From contig CAZIVR010000005.1 in assembly GCA_964542745.1 (NCBI GenBank), positions 1-64,000 on the forward strand: DNA of 64,000 nt, given 5' to 3'. The stretch is from DATKAB01 sp964542745. GTDB lineage: Bacteria; Eisenbacteria; RBG-16-71-46. Positions 37,661 to 47,069 of the stretch are shown one piece after another (positions within the stretch are counted from its first letter, which is position 1; each line of letters opens with the position of its first letter). A program made the translations under genes and the position numbers. Under the pieces are notes generated by a model, which was given only the letters and a program-made list of their open reading frames with translations, was not told the DNA's origin and did not search any database.

Positions 37661-37803
37661 AGCCGCCGGGCGTCCTGCCTTGGGAAACACGGGCCGATGA
37701 TGTCGTGCGGACAGCCGAGGAGAGCTCGGGCGACCTGCCGCCTGCGGCGGACCCGGCGAAACGAAGAGGTGAGGAGATTTCCGCCGAGCCGCGCGTCGCC
37801 ACA

Positions 37804-37848
37804 GCACGAAACGTGCCCCCTGCGCGCATCCCGCCCGATCCGATCGGG
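37804..37848 (-). other. Two adjacent hairpins of unknown role
   Basis: GCACG-AAA-CGTGC (37804-37816) and CCCGATC-C-GATCGGG (37834-37848) are perfect inverted repeats, the second extended by flanking CCCGCC/GGCGGG with one bulge. They lie about 200 bases upstream of the FN3 start, in non-coding DNA. Confidence 0.4.
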
Positions 37849-38166
37849 GCGGGGCCGCTGCGGCCCGGAAACCCGCTCCACGCGAGGAACTTCGGGCACG
37901 ATGCTCGAGCCGCCTGTGAGGGGGAAACCGGGCGCGGCGCGCGGCCGGGGTTGGATCCTGCAATCCAGCTTCCGTCCGGATGCAACATGAACCGGACTCC
38001 GGCCGCCGATCCGGGTCCGGATCCGGGACGGTCCGGCCCCTCCCGGGGCGAGCGGCCGATCTTCCGTTCGGTGTGAGCTTCCCGGGTTATTTGCCTGCCG
38101 CGAGGACGGTTCCGTGCAGAACGCGGCACACCGCGGGCGCTCCGGGGCCGGCGGCACCGCTGAGCT

Positions 38167-38196
38167 TTGACACTCTTCGCGCCGGACGCCTATCCT
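38167..38196 (+). promoter_or_regulatory. Sigma70-type promoter of the type IV pilus operon
   Basis: A perfect -35 TTGACA (38167-38172), 18 bases, then TATCCT (38191-38196; four of six). It shares the ten-base context AGCTTTGACA with the metal-operon promoter. The ATG of pilT is 194 bases downstream. Confidence 0.5.
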
Positions 38197-38390
38197 TCGA
38201 CGCGAATGTAGAAACGGGGCTCCCCGGGCCGTGGGGGCTCGCCCCGGGCTGTACGCGATCCCCGTGCCCTCCCCTTGCCCCCGGCTCCGGCCGGGCAGCT
38301 CCCTCGGGCGTCGGGTCTCGGCCGCTCGCCACGCATGCGATTCGGTCGGCGCGCGGTTCGTTTTCCTGGAGTCGTGAAAGCCCCATACCG

Positions 38391-39542
38391 ATGAGCGCAT
38401 CCCCCTCCGTCGAGCGCGATTCGATCCTGCGCCGTGCCACCGAGCTCGGCGCCTCGGACCTGCTGATCACGGCGGGGCATCCGGTCATGGTGACCGTGGC
38501 CGGCTCGCTGCAGGAGCTCCCGGGCGGACCGGTGCTGGGGCCTGCCGACACGAGGCGCCTCGGCGAGAGCTTCCTCAATCCGGCGCTGTTCGAGCGCTTC
38601 CAGCGCGACCTCGAGCTCGACACCCGCTGCATGATCGAGGGCGTCGCCAGCTTCCGCGTGAACCTCTTCATCCAGCGCGGCGCGTGGGGCGCGGCGGTGC
38701 GGATCGTGCCGCTGCGCATCCCGCTCCCGTCGGAGCTCGGCCTCGCCCCGCACGTGGTGAGCCGCATCCTCGGCATCACCCGCGGGCTGGTGCTGGTGAC
38801 GGGTCCGACCGGGGCGGGCAAGTCCACGACCATCGCCTCGATCCTCGAGCAGATCAACCAGTCGGGCCCGCGCCGGCACATCGTGACCGTCGAGGACCCG
38901 ATCGAGTTCCTGTTCGAGGCCAAGCAGGCGGTGATCGACCAGCGCGAGGTGGGGAGCGACACGCGCAGCTACGCGCGCGGCCTGAAGGGCGCGCTGCGAC
39001 AGCTGCCCCACATCATCTTCGTGGGCGAGATGCGCGACCTCGCCAGCATGGCCATCGCGCTCACCGCCGCCGAGACCGGCAACCTGGTGATCTCCACCAT
39101 GGCCACGCAGTCGGCGGCCCAGACGGTCACCCGCATCATCGATTCCTTCCCGCCCTACCAGCAGGCGCAGATCCGCTCGCAGCTCTCGCTCACGCTGCGC
39201 GCCGTGGTCTCGCAGGTCCTGCTGCCGCGCGCGGACGGCAAGGGACGGGTGGCGGCGCGCGAGCTGATGTTCGTGAACCAGGCCATCCAGAACATGATCC
39301 GCGAGGACAAGATCCACCAGGTGACCAACGTCATCGCCACCAGCCTGCGCGAGGACATGGTCACGCTCGACGACTCGCTCGGCGAGCTGGTGGACCGCGG
39401 CGCGATCTCGTTCGAGACCGCCCATCCGTTCTTCGAGGACGTCGAGAAGCGCGCCTCGCTCCAGCGCCGCACCTACCGGACCGCGAACCTGCCGTCGGAC
39501 GCCGGCACCCCGGCCCCCGCGGCGCGGAGGGCCCGCGCGTGA
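38391..39542 (+). CDS. pilT: PilT-type pilus retraction ATPase
   Basis: The 383-residue hexameric ATPase has the PilT N-terminal domain (about 1-110), Walker A GPTGAGKST (about 139-147), Asp box IVTVEDPIEFLF, Walker B-like IIFVGEMRDLASM and the retraction-type sequence SQLSLTLRAVVSQVLLPRADG. The last part, ARELMFVNQAIQNMIREDKIHQ, matches the AIRNLIRE motif of PilT needed for retraction. It acts on the cytoplasmic face of the pilus base, disassembling pilin. It is first in the pilus operon, and its TGA overlaps the GTG of pilB by 4 bases. Confidence 0.93.
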   Translation: MSASPSVERDSILRRATELGASDLLITAGHPVMVTVAGSLQELPGGPVLGPADTRRLGESFLNPALFERFQRDLELDTRCMIEGVASFRVNLFIQRGAWGAAVRIVPLRIPLPSELGLAPHVVSRILGITRGLVLVTGPTGAGKSTTIASILEQINQSGPRRHIVTVEDPIEFLFEAKQAVIDQREVGSDTRSYARGLKGALRQLPHIIFVGEMRDLASMAIALTAAETGNLVISTMATQSAAQTVTRIIDSFPPYQQAQIRSQLSLTLRAVVSQVLLPRADGKGRVAARELMFVNQAIQNMIREDKIHQVTNVIATSLREDMVTLDDSLGELVDRGAISFETAHPFFEDVEKRASLQRRTYRTANLPSDAGTPAPAARRARA

Positions 39543-41263
39543 CGGTGTCCTACCGGCTCTCGACCCGGCGCTTCGGCGAGCTGCTCGTGGACCGCGGCAT
39601 GCTCACGGCCGACCAGCTCTCGGACGCGCTGCGCCAGCGCCAGGACCCGCGCGAGCGGCTCGGCCAGACGCTGGTGCGCCTCGGCCTCCTCGGCGAGCGC
39701 GACGTCGTGACGCTCCTCAGCGAGCAGTTCTCCCTGCCGGTCGCGGACAACGAGCGGCTCTCCAAGGCCGATCCCGCGGCGGTGCAGCTGGTGCCCGAAC
39801 ACCTCGCGCGACAGGCCAGCCTGCTCGCGCTCAACCGGGACGGCGACACGCTCGAGGTGGTGGTGGGCGACCCGCTCGACGTGGTGTCGCTCGACCACCT
39901 GCGGGCGCTGACCGGCTGCACGCTCAAGGTCTGGCTCGCCCCCCCCACCGACGTGCGCGAGGCCATCCAGGAGTTCTACTCCGAGATCCGCGCCACCGAG
40001 CAGGTGGGCGCCATCCTCGACAAGCTCGACCTGTCGGGCGCGGCGGACGCGGTGGAGGACGTGGACCTCGCCGCCCTGCGCCAGCAGGTCGAGGACGCGC
40101 CGGTCGTGCGGCTCGTCAACCTGATGATCGCCGAGGCGATCGACGCGCGCGCGAGCGACATCCACGTGGAGCCGCTGCGCGACCGGCTGATGGTGCGCTT
40201 CCGCATCGACGGCGTGCTGCACGAGGTGATGAAGCCGCCGAAGAACCTGCAGATGGCGATCGTCTCGCGCATCAAGGTGCTGGCCGATCTCGACATCGCG
40301 ATCCGCCTGCTCCCGCAGGACGGCCGCCTCACCGTGCACCTTCCGGACCGGGAGGTGGACATCCGCGTCTCGACGCTTCCCACCGCGTTCGGCGAGAAGA
40401 CCGTGCTGCGCCTCTTCGACAAGCAGGCCTTCACGCGCGAGACCATGAACCTCGGGCTCGAGGGCTCGGGGCTCACGGCCTTCCAGCGCGCGATCCGCCA
40501 GCCCTACGGCATGCTGCTGGTTTCGGGCCCGACCGGGAGCGGCAAGACCACGACGCTCTACTCGGCGCTCCAGGAGATCAAGTCCCCGCAGCGCAACCTG
40601 CTCACGGTCGAGGACCCGATCGAGTACCACATCGAGGGCGTGAACCAGGTGCACGCGAACCACAAGGTCGGCATGACCTTCGCGCGCGCACTGCGCTCGA
40701 TCCTGCGGCAGGACCCGGACGTGATCATGCTGGGCGAGATCCGCGACGCCGAGACCGCCGACATCGCCGTGAAGAGCGCGTTGACCGGGCACCTCGTGCT
40801 CTCGACCGTGCACGCCAACGACGCGCCCGGCACCGTGACCCGCCTCGTGGACATGGGCGTGCCGCGCTACCTGGTGGGATCGGCCGTGGTGCTGGTCATG
40901 GCCCAGCGCCTCGTGCGCCGGGTCTGCGAGCGGTGCAAGGAACTCTACCTGGCGGAGCCCGACCACGTGGCCGCGCTCGCCGAGGACGGCGAGGCGCTGG
41001 TGGGCCGCCGGCTGGCCCGCGGCCGCGGCTGCCTGGCCTGCAAGCAGACCGGATACAGCGGGCGCGTCGCGGTGTTCGAGGTGATGGAGCTCACCAAGCC
41101 GGTCCGGCGCATGGTGCTGGACGGGCTCAACGAGGACCAGATCAAGCAGCACGCGCTCTCCGAGGGCCTCATGACGCTCCGCAAGAGCGGCATCAAGAAG
41201 ATCCTCGACGGCGTGACCACGGTGGACGAGGTGCGCGCCGTGACCCTGGCGGACCAGATCTGA
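39539..41263 (+). CDS. pilB: PilB/GspE-type pilus assembly ATPase
   Basis: The 574-residue protein has an N-terminal MshEN-type domain (about 5-145, with FGELLVDRGMLTADQL and LGLLGERDVVTLLSEQF), the central ASDIHVEPL segment and Walker A GPTGSGKTT (about 331-339). The Asp box is VEDPIEYHIEGVNQ, Walker B DPDVIMLGEIRD, and a zinc-binding tetracysteine site is formed by CERC (about 463) and CLAC (about 498). It powers pilus extension. MshEN domains bind c-di-GMP in several relatives, so c-di-GMP control is possible. GTG start from overlap with pilT; the stop shares a base with pilC. Confidence 0.95.
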   Translation: MTVSYRLSTRRFGELLVDRGMLTADQLSDALRQRQDPRERLGQTLVRLGLLGERDVVTLLSEQFSLPVADNERLSKADPAAVQLVPEHLARQASLLALNRDGDTLEVVVGDPLDVVSLDHLRALTGCTLKVWLAPPTDVREAIQEFYSEIRATEQVGAILDKLDLSGAADAVEDVDLAALRQQVEDAPVVRLVNLMIAEAIDARASDIHVEPLRDRLMVRFRIDGVLHEVMKPPKNLQMAIVSRIKVLADLDIAIRLLPQDGRLTVHLPDREVDIRVSTLPTAFGEKTVLRLFDKQAFTRETMNLGLEGSGLTAFQRAIRQPYGMLLVSGPTGSGKTTTLYSALQEIKSPQRNLLTVEDPIEYHIEGVNQVHANHKVGMTFARALRSILRQDPDVIMLGEIRDAETADIAVKSALTGHLVLSTVHANDAPGTVTRLVDMGVPRYLVGSAVVLVMAQRLVRRVCERCKELYLAEPDHVAALAEDGEALVGRRLARGRGCLACKQTGYSGRVAVFEVMELTKPVRRMVLDGLNEDQIKQHALSEGLMTLRKSGIKKILDGVTTVDEVRAVTLADQI

Positions 41264-42525
41264 TGCCCAGCTACTACTACAAGGCGCGCGACATGAGCGG
41301 CCGGCCCCAGGAAGGGGTCGAGGTCGCGGCGTCCGAGGAGGAAGTGCTCCGGATCCTCGAGAGCTCGAAGCTGGTGCCGATCACGATCGAGGCGCGGCTC
41401 CCCGGCGCCTCGCGCACCCTGGGCGGGCTGCTGGCCCGCCAGCTCTCGGACACGGTGGACCGCTGGCGCTTCTCGGTGCAGCCGGGCTCGGTGGCCCTGT
41501 TCGCGCGCCAGCTCGCCACCATGATCGGCGCCGGACTCCCGCTGGTGCGCTCGCTCCGCTCGATCGCGCGCGACCACCACGACAAGCGGGTGGGGCGCAT
41601 CCTCGAGGTGGTGGCCGAGGACGTGCAGAAGGGCGAGTCGCTTTCGGCGGCGCTGGCGCGCCACCCCGCGGCGTTCGACGAGGTGTTCGTGAGCCTGGTG
41701 CACACCGGCGAGATCAGCGGCACGCTCGACCGCATCATGGACCAGACCGCGGGCTACCTGGAGCGGGCCGAGGCCCTGCGGCTCAAGGTCGAGGCGGCGC
41801 TCCGCTACCCGAGCTTCGTGCTGACCTTCGCCGGGCTGGTGCTGGCCGCGATGGTGCTCAAGATCATCCCGATGTTCGCGGGGATCTACGACCGCTTCCG
41901 GGTTCCCCTCCCGCTGCCCACCCGGGTGCTGCTCGAGACCAGCAAGGCCATCACCGGCAACTTCCCGCTGTTCCTCGCGGCCGTGATCCTGCTGGCCCTG
42001 CTGGTCTGGTCGTGGTCCCAGACCGAGAACGGCCGTTACTGGCTCGACCGGGCCAAGTTCCGCATGCCCCTGTTCGGGCCGCTCATTCGGATGTACGCTA
42101 TTGCCAAGTTCGCCCGCACCCTGAGCATCCTGACCGCGAGCGGGACGCAGATCCTGTACTCGCTCAAGGTGATGCGCCCGGTGCCGGGGAACAAGGTCTT
42201 GGAGCGCGGGATCGACGCGGTGCGGACCCGGGTGGAGCAGGGAGTGTCCCTGTCCCGGGCCATGACCGAGTCGGCCGCGTTTCCCGAAATGCTGGTGCAG
42301 ATGACGGCGACCGGCGAGGAGACCGGCCAGCTGGAGACCATGCTCGGCCGCACCGCCGACTTCTACGAGCAGCGGGTGAGCGCGGCCGTGGACGGGCTCA
42401 GCTCGCTGGTCGAGCCGATCGCGATCGTGGTGCTCGGCGGCATGGTGGGCATCATGCTGCTGGCGCTGTACCTGCCGATCTTCAACCTCGGCCAGGCCAT
42501 GCGGTCCGGCCTGCTGGGGGGATAG
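41263..42525 (+). CDS. pilC: PilC/GspF inner-membrane platform protein
   Basis: The 420-residue polytopic protein has two GspF cytoplasmic domains (about 80-200 and 285-405), each followed by hydrophobic helices. Family landmarks include FARQLATMIGAGLPLVRSL, LVHTGEISGTLDRIM, FARTLSILTASGTQILYSL and the C-terminal LVEPIAIVVLGGMVGIMLLA then LYLPIFNL. It couples the PilB and PilT motors to pilin insertion and removal. ATG overlaps the pilB stop by one base. Confidence 0.95.
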   Translation: MPSYYYKARDMSGRPQEGVEVAASEEEVLRILESSKLVPITIEARLPGASRTLGGLLARQLSDTVDRWRFSVQPGSVALFARQLATMIGAGLPLVRSLRSIARDHHDKRVGRILEVVAEDVQKGESLSAALARHPAAFDEVFVSLVHTGEISGTLDRIMDQTAGYLERAEALRLKVEAALRYPSFVLTFAGLVLAAMVLKIIPMFAGIYDRFRVPLPLPTRVLLETSKAITGNFPLFLAAVILLALLVWSWSQTENGRYWLDRAKFRMPLFGPLIRMYAIAKFARTLSILTASGTQILYSLKVMRPVPGNKVLERGIDAVRTRVEQGVSLSRAMTESAAFPEMLVQMTATGEETGQLETMLGRTADFYEQRVSAAVDGLSSLVEPIAIVVLGGMVGIMLLALYLPIFNLGQAMRSGLLGG

Positions 42526-42723
42526 GCTCCGCCACGGAACGGAGCCGGGCCCGGTCCGCACGGACGGATCGGGGGCTGGACGAGGACCCGCCGCACGAGA
42601 CGGCGGGGCGCGGGGCGCGTCGCACGAGCGGCGCGCCGGGAGCGCGAGGGAACAGGCGGACCCCGCGGGGACTCCGCAGTGGATTCGAAGCAGGAGCCGG
42701 AACCCGAACAGGAGACAAGCTCG

Positions 42724-43122
42724 ATGGAGAAGCGCAGAGACGAACGCGGCTTCACGCTGATGGAGCTCATGGTGGTGATCGTGATCGTCGCGATCCTCGC
42801 GGCGGTGGCGGTGCCCCTCTACATCAACTACGTGAAGGACGCGCAGCGCACCGAGGCCAAGGGCGCGATCGGAGCGATCGTGAGCGCCCAGCAGGTGCAC
42901 TACCAGAAGACCGGCGGACTCGGCACGGCCACCTACGCGGACCTCACGACGCTGGAGGCCGCGAAGGAGATCGACCTGACCGAGGTGAAGGGCAAGTGGA
43001 CGTTCACGATCACGCTCGTGAACCCCGACTCCTTCACGGTCAACGCGACCAGCATCGCGGACGCGAACCTCAAGGTGGACTACGCCCACGGCCGCGTGGC
43101 GGGCGGGAAGTTCTCCCCGTAG
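42724..43122 (+). CDS. pilA: Major type IV pilin (PilA-like)
   Basis: The 132-residue prepilin has a short leader MEKRRDERG cleaved before FTLMELMVVIVIVAILAAVA, with Glu at +5, the standard type III signal recognised by PilD. The rest is a compact GspG/PilA-like globular domain without visible cysteines, so no disulfide-bonded D-region. Its size is close to pseudopilins, but its position right after pilC and the 198-base leader with its own AGGAGA site suggest the major subunit. An upstream ATG (42679) would give a 24-residue leader and is less likely. Confidence 0.85.
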   Translation: MEKRRDERGFTLMELMVVIVIVAILAAVAVPLYINYVKDAQRTEAKGAIGAIVSAQQVHYQKTGGLGTATYADLTTLEAAKEIDLTEVKGKWTFTITLVNPDSFTVNATSIADANLKVDYAHGRVAGGKFSP

Positions 43123-43135
43123 CGCCCCGTTCGCG

Positions 43136-43663
43136 GTGAAGTTCCGATTCGGGCTCCGTCGAGCGCCCGCACCGCCGCGCGTCCCGGGCGGTGCGGGAAC
43201 TCGTTTCACCCGCCGGCGCCCCGCGGGGAGCGGGACCCGCGGTGGCGGCTTCGCGCGCGACGAGCGCGGCATCGGGCTGTTCGAGGTGATGGCCGGCACG
43301 CTGGTGGCCACGCTCGCGGTGCTGGGGCTCGCCTACTCGTTCGGGATCGGACGGGCGCTGATCGATCGGTACCAGGTGGCGCGCGTCGCGCTCGGGCGCG
43401 CCCAGTTCCTGGTGGACTCGCTGGTCACCCAGAGCCCCTCTGCCCTCGTGAACGGCACCGAGCCCTTCTGGGTCGAGAGCCTCCAGGCCGGCACCACCGT
43501 GTGGACCGTGGGCTGGGTGGACGACCCGGCCGACCGGCTCGCGGGCTCCGCCCCCCCCGATCCCACGCCCAACGACATGAAGCGAATCTCGGTCGAGGTC
43601 CGCTGGCGGCTGGGCGGAAGGCCCGACACGCTTCGGATGTCGCGGCTGGTGCTCGGGACATGA
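43136..43663 (+). CDS. Minor pseudopilin (PilV/GspI-like)
   Basis: The 175-residue protein has an unusually long basic N-terminus (about 45 residues) before the prepilin site DERG|IGLFEVMAGTLVATLAV, with Glu at +5 retained. The globular part is short. The start is the GTG at 43136. A later in-frame start would shorten the leader, but none is well placed. It is the first of three minor pilins overlapping by 4 bases, which probably prime pilus assembly at the tip. Confidence 0.75.
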   Translation: MKFRFGLRRAPAPPRVPGGAGTRFTRRRPAGSGTRGGGFARDERGIGLFEVMAGTLVATLAVLGLAYSFGIGRALIDRYQVARVALGRAQFLVDSLVTQSPSALVNGTEPFWVESLQAGTTVWTVGWVDDPADRLAGSAPPDPTPNDMKRISVEVRWRLGGRPDTLRMSRLVLGT

Positions 43664-44172
43664 CGACCGCCGGCGGCCTCCTCGCCGCGTCACGCGTCGC
43701 GAACTCGCGCCGCGGCGAGCGCGGGATCACGCTGGTCGAGGTGGTCGTGGTGGGCGTGCTCGCGGCCATCGTGATGCTCGCGCTGACGGGCTTCTACATC
43801 AGCTCGCAGGGCACCTGGATCGACGCCTCGACCCAGGTGGTGACGCAGCGCGAGGCCTCGCTGGTGCTCGAGACCATCGCCGACAGCGTCCATGCGTCGA
43901 ACAGCGCGACGGTGAACGCCGGGACCCGCACGCTCATCCTGCTCGACTCGGGAGGCTTGGAGAAGTGCCGGTTCTGGCTCAACCCGTCCGACTCGCTGAT
44001 CCACGTCGGGCGCGGGACCCTCGTGGACTGGGGGCCGATGGCGAACTCGCGGGTGAGCCGCTTCGATCTCGCCGCCACCGCCACGCGCGTCCACGTGCTG
44101 GCGCTCCAGATGCGCTCGGCCAACGGGCGGGTCGTGACGATGTCCGGCGGGGCGGCGTTCTACAACCGATGA
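43660..44172 (+). CDS. Minor pseudopilin (PilW/GspJ-like)
   Basis: The 170-residue prepilin has leader MTTAGGLLAASRVANSRRGE then RG|ITLVEVVVVGVLAAIVML, with Glu at +5. The C-terminal domain is beta-rich (RTLILLDSGGLEKCRFWLNP). It overlaps both neighbours by 4 bases. With the PilV-like and PilX-like proteins it should form the tip complex that starts pilus growth. Confidence 0.8.
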   Translation: MTTAGGLLAASRVANSRRGERGITLVEVVVVGVLAAIVMLALTGFYISSQGTWIDASTQVVTQREASLVLETIADSVHASNSATVNAGTRTLILLDSGGLEKCRFWLNPSDSLIHVGRGTLVDWGPMANSRVSRFDLAATATRVHVLALQMRSANGRVVTMSGGAAFYNR

Positions 44173-45419
44173 GCGCGCCCCGCCCCCCCGCTCCCACACC
44201 GGGCCGTTCGCGCGGGTTCGTGCTGGTCGGCGTGATCATCATGGTGCTGGCGCTCACCATCCTGGGGCTCTCGCTCTTCAGCCTGTCGAGCTTCGAGGCC
44301 CAGTTCATGCACCGCTCGCTCGACGGGGAGCGGGCGCTCCAGTACGCGATGGGCGGCCTCGACCGGGCGCGCTTCACGCTCACGGTGACGCCCGAGAGCC
44401 TCGCCAACGTGAAGCGCAACCTCCCCTACGAGAACGTGACCTACGCGCGGGCCACCCAGCTCAAGCCGGGCCCCTTCGTGGACTCGATGGGCGTGCTGAT
44501 CGCGTCGGGGAACGACGTCGAGATCCTCGTGCAGGCCGAGTACCGCGGGGTCAAGCGGCGCGTGCAGGGCAGCTACCAGCCGGTGTCCCAGACCAACTAC
44601 TACAAGCGGCTCCTCTCGATCGCCGCCGGCGGAATTGACGTGAACAACAAGGTGGGCGCCGCCGGGGCCGATGCGCAGCACACCGTCGTCCTCACCGACT
44701 CGATCTGGCAGAACAACGCGAGCCTCGGCTGGCAACCCAAGGCCGCCCCGATCCCTCCCGCCAACTATGGTGTCAATCGCCGTTACGTGCCGGTGCCCGC
44801 GGTGCTGTCGTTCATCACCGCCAAGTCGCCGGGCGCGGCGAACGTGCCTCACGGCAACCCGGTCTACAACCTGCTGGGCCCGTCCGGGACGGTGACCTAC
44901 TGGCGCACCGACAATCCCGCGCCGACCTATCCGTGGCGCTTCTCGACCTATTACGTCAACGACGCGACCATCAACGTCACCGGCCTCGCGGTGTGGCTGC
45001 TCCCCAAAGGGGCGCGTTTCGACGGCGAGGTCACGATCAACGGCAACCCGGCCAGCGACATGCTCGTGATCGTGGCCCGCGACGGACTCGACCAGGGGTA
45101 CAACATTCCCTGCGCGATCTGGTTCTTCGGCGGGCTGCGCGCCAACATTCCGCTGGTGCTGGTGAGCGACGGCGCGGTCAAGATCGAGCACTTCAACCGG
45201 CCCGGGGGGCGAACCACGGCCCCGAACGTCTCGATCTTCGCCAACTCGCTCCTGCTGACGGGTCCCTCGGTCGCCTCCGGAAACACCATGAACCTCACCT
45301 ACGGCGCCGGGGTCATGGACGCGCGCATCGACCAGCTCATGTCGTTCGGCGCGCTCCCCAACGCGGTGTCGTCCGCGCCCTTCGCCCTCCGCCCCGGAAC
45401 GTGGCGCATTCTGCAGTAA
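44169..45419 (+). CDS. PilX/GspK-like large minor pilin lacking Glu5
   Basis: The 416-residue protein has a prepilin-like N-terminus RSRG|FVLVGVIIMVLALTILGL. Position +5 is Gly, not Glu, which is characteristic of GspK/PilX, the tip-most pseudopilin. The large C-terminal region (about 130-416) is rich in Asn, Thr and aromatic residues and forms predicted beta structure resembling polymer-forming or PilX_N-associated domains. It closes the minor pilin set. The next gene starts 20 bases later. Confidence 0.75.
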   Translation: MSAPRPPAPTPGRSRGFVLVGVIIMVLALTILGLSLFSLSSFEAQFMHRSLDGERALQYAMGGLDRARFTLTVTPESLANVKRNLPYENVTYARATQLKPGPFVDSMGVLIASGNDVEILVQAEYRGVKRRVQGSYQPVSQTNYYKRLLSIAAGGIDVNNKVGAAGADAQHTVVLTDSIWQNNASLGWQPKAAPIPPANYGVNRRYVPVPAVLSFITAKSPGAANVPHGNPVYNLLGPSGTVTYWRTDNPAPTYPWRFSTYYVNDATINVTGLAVWLLPKGARFDGEVTINGNPASDMLVIVARDGLDQGYNIPCAIWFFGGLRANIPLVLVSDGAVKIEHFNRPGGRTTAPNVSIFANSLLLTGPSVASGNTMNLTYGAGVMDARIDQLMSFGALPNAVSSAPFALRPGTWRILQ

Positions 45420-45438
45420 TGCCTTACTACTCCCGGTC

Positions 45439-46488
45439 ATGAGAGCAGGGATCCGCTCCCGGCCGTGGGTCGGGCTCGACGTGGGGAGCTTCAGCGTCAA
45501 GGCCTACGCGACGCAGCCGGCCGGCAACCCCCGGCAATTGACCGGAGAGGCCGTGCTGCCGCCGGCCGATTCCGACCGGCCGCACCCCACCGACGTGATG
45601 GCGCAGGCGATCGCCGGGTGCCTCGAACGCGCGGGGATCCCGGCGCGCGGGATGCGCGGGCTCACACTCGGGGTCTCGGGCGCGGACGTGATCGTCAAGC
45701 AGATCTCCCTGCCGCTGCTGGACGAGTCGGAGGTCGGCCCCGCGCTCCGCTTCGAGGCGCGCAAGCATCTCCCCTTCGATCCCCAGACCATGACCATCGA
45801 CTTCCAGATCCTCGGGCGCTTCCCGAGCGAGAAGCGCCTCGACGTGCTGCTGGCGGCGGTCTCCAACGACCGCCTGCAGCGCCTGATGGCCCCGCTCCAG
45901 GCGCTGGGCCTCGAGCCGGACGTGGTGGACGCCACGCCGCTCGCGCTCACCAACGCGGTCGCGCACCAGCTTTCCGACCGGCGCGAGCCCGCGATCCTGC
46001 TCGACATCGGCCACCGCGCCTCGCACCTCACGCTCTACCAGAAGGGCGAGCCGTACTTCTCGCGCCGGCTCGAGTTCGGCGGCCGCTCGATCACGAACGC
46101 CATCGCGCGCGCCACGCGCGTGCCCTTCGAGGAGGCCGAGGAGTGGAAGCTCGCGGCCGGCTCCGACGAGCCGGGGCTCCGGGTGGACTGGAACTCTCCC
46201 GAGCTGGAGGCCACGCTCGAGTGCCTGCGGATCGAGCTGGTGGACGAGCTGCTGCGCTCGTTCGCCTTCTACCGCACGCTGGGGCGGCTGCCGGATCCGC
46301 TCCGGATCTCGATCTCGGGCGGCTCGGCGCGCCTGCCCGGGCTCTCGATCCGGCTCGCCGACCTGCTCGGGCACCCGGTTTCCCTCTTCAACCCGCTCGA
46401 CGACGGATCGCCCTCGGGCGAGGCCCGGCCGCTCACCGGCGGCCCCCAGTTCGCGCAGGCCTATGGCCTCGCGCTGAGGGCCGCCTGA
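45439..46488 (+). CDS. pilM: PilM actin-like pilus assembly protein
   Basis: The 349-residue cytoplasmic protein has the FtsA/PilM actin fold. Phosphate 1 motif is VGLDVGSFSVKAYA, an SHS2-like insertion holds LPLLDESEVGPALRFEARKH and LPFD (about 95-120), phosphate 2 is AILLDIGHRASHLTLYQKGE (about 178-197), and the late nucleotide loop is SISGGSARLPGLS (about 288-300). PilM binds the N-terminal tail of PilN and links the membrane complex to the motors. Its stop overlaps the pilN ATG by one base. Confidence 0.92.
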   Translation: MRAGIRSRPWVGLDVGSFSVKAYATQPAGNPRQLTGEAVLPPADSDRPHPTDVMAQAIAGCLERAGIPARGMRGLTLGVSGADVIVKQISLPLLDESEVGPALRFEARKHLPFDPQTMTIDFQILGRFPSEKRLDVLLAAVSNDRLQRLMAPLQALGLEPDVVDATPLALTNAVAHQLSDRREPAILLDIGHRASHLTLYQKGEPYFSRRLEFGGRSITNAIARATRVPFEEAEEWKLAAGSDEPGLRVDWNSPELEATLECLRIELVDELLRSFAFYRTLGRLPDPLRISISGGSARLPGLSIRLADLLGHPVSLFNPLDDGSPSGEARPLTGGPQFAQAYGLALRAA

Positions 46489-47069
46489 TGAGCCCGGTTT
46501 TCACGGTCAACTTCCGGCGCGAGGCCTTCCAGCGCGAGCGCGCCCGCAGCCGGGCGCGCGTGATCTCGCTCGGCGTCTGGCTCAGCTACTTCGGCGCGCT
46601 GGTCGTGGTGTTCGGCCTCTACGGCCTCAACTTCGTCACGCTCACGCGGCGCACCGGCGTGGTCGAGCGGCAGGCCGCCTCGCTGCGCGCGACCCGGACC
46701 GACCCGACGGACTGGTCCCGGCAGACGGCCGAGATGGCCATGCTCGAGCGCGGGGTCGCCGACAGCCGCCGGTGGCGCGAGCGGCTCGAGCGGCTGGCCG
46801 CGGCCCTGCCCGCCAACGCGCGGCTCACCGCGATCGAGTTCAACCCGGCCGGGATCTCGGGGGGCACCGACTGGAACCGGCTGGTGCTCACCGGGGTGCT
46901 CAAGGCCGCGCCCGACCAGGACCGCATGCGCGGCGTGGCGGAGCTTGTCTCCACGCTGCAGCGCGACTCGGTGCTGTCCCGCCACTTCGGCGCGATCCGG
47001 CTCGCCAGCACCGGCATCACCGAGACCTCGGGCTCGACCGCCGACTTCGTGATCGAGTGCCGGCCGTGA
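46488..47069 (+). CDS. pilN: PilN inner-membrane assembly protein
   Basis: The 193-residue bitopic protein begins MSPVFTVNFRREAFQRER, a short cytoplasmic tail in the place of the INLLPYR-like PilM-binding motif. One helix (about 24-45) and a coiled region follow, then a ferredoxin-like periplasmic domain. The tail diverges from the usual consensus, but the NF-R spacing is kept. It should form a heterodimer with the next gene product. It overlaps pilO by 4 bases. Confidence 0.85.
   Translation: MSPVFTVNFRREAFQRERARSRARVISLGVWLSYFGALVVVFGLYGLNFVTLTRRTGVVERQAASLRATRTDPTDWSRQTAEMAMLERGVADSRRWRERLERLAAALPANARLTAIEFNPAGISGGTDWNRLVLTGVLKAAPDQDRMRGVAELVSTLQRDSVLSRHFGAIRLASTGITETSGSTADFVIECRP

Larger units (their letters stand above)
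37615..38390. other. 776-base gene-free region with several hairpins
   Basis: This is the longest stretch without a convincing gene. It separates the minus-strand FN3 genes from the plus-strand pilus operon. It holds hairpins at 37638-37660, 37804-37816 and 37834-37848, and a good plus-strand promoter at 38167-38196. Short open frames across it have no ribosome-binding site or recognisable protein. It may carry a long structured leader for the FN3 operon or a small RNA. Confidence 0.6.

Noticed and set aside
37615..37980. Possible cyclic-di-GMP (GEMM) riboswitch before the FN3 operon
   Set aside because: The conserved GEMM core around the two stems is not found; only simple hairpins are visible.
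44169..45419. PilX-like gene considered as an unrelated polymer-forming cytoskeletal protein
   Set aside because: The prepilin-type N-terminus and its 4-base overlap with the PilW-like gene place it in the pilus set, although the C-terminal half remains unassigned.
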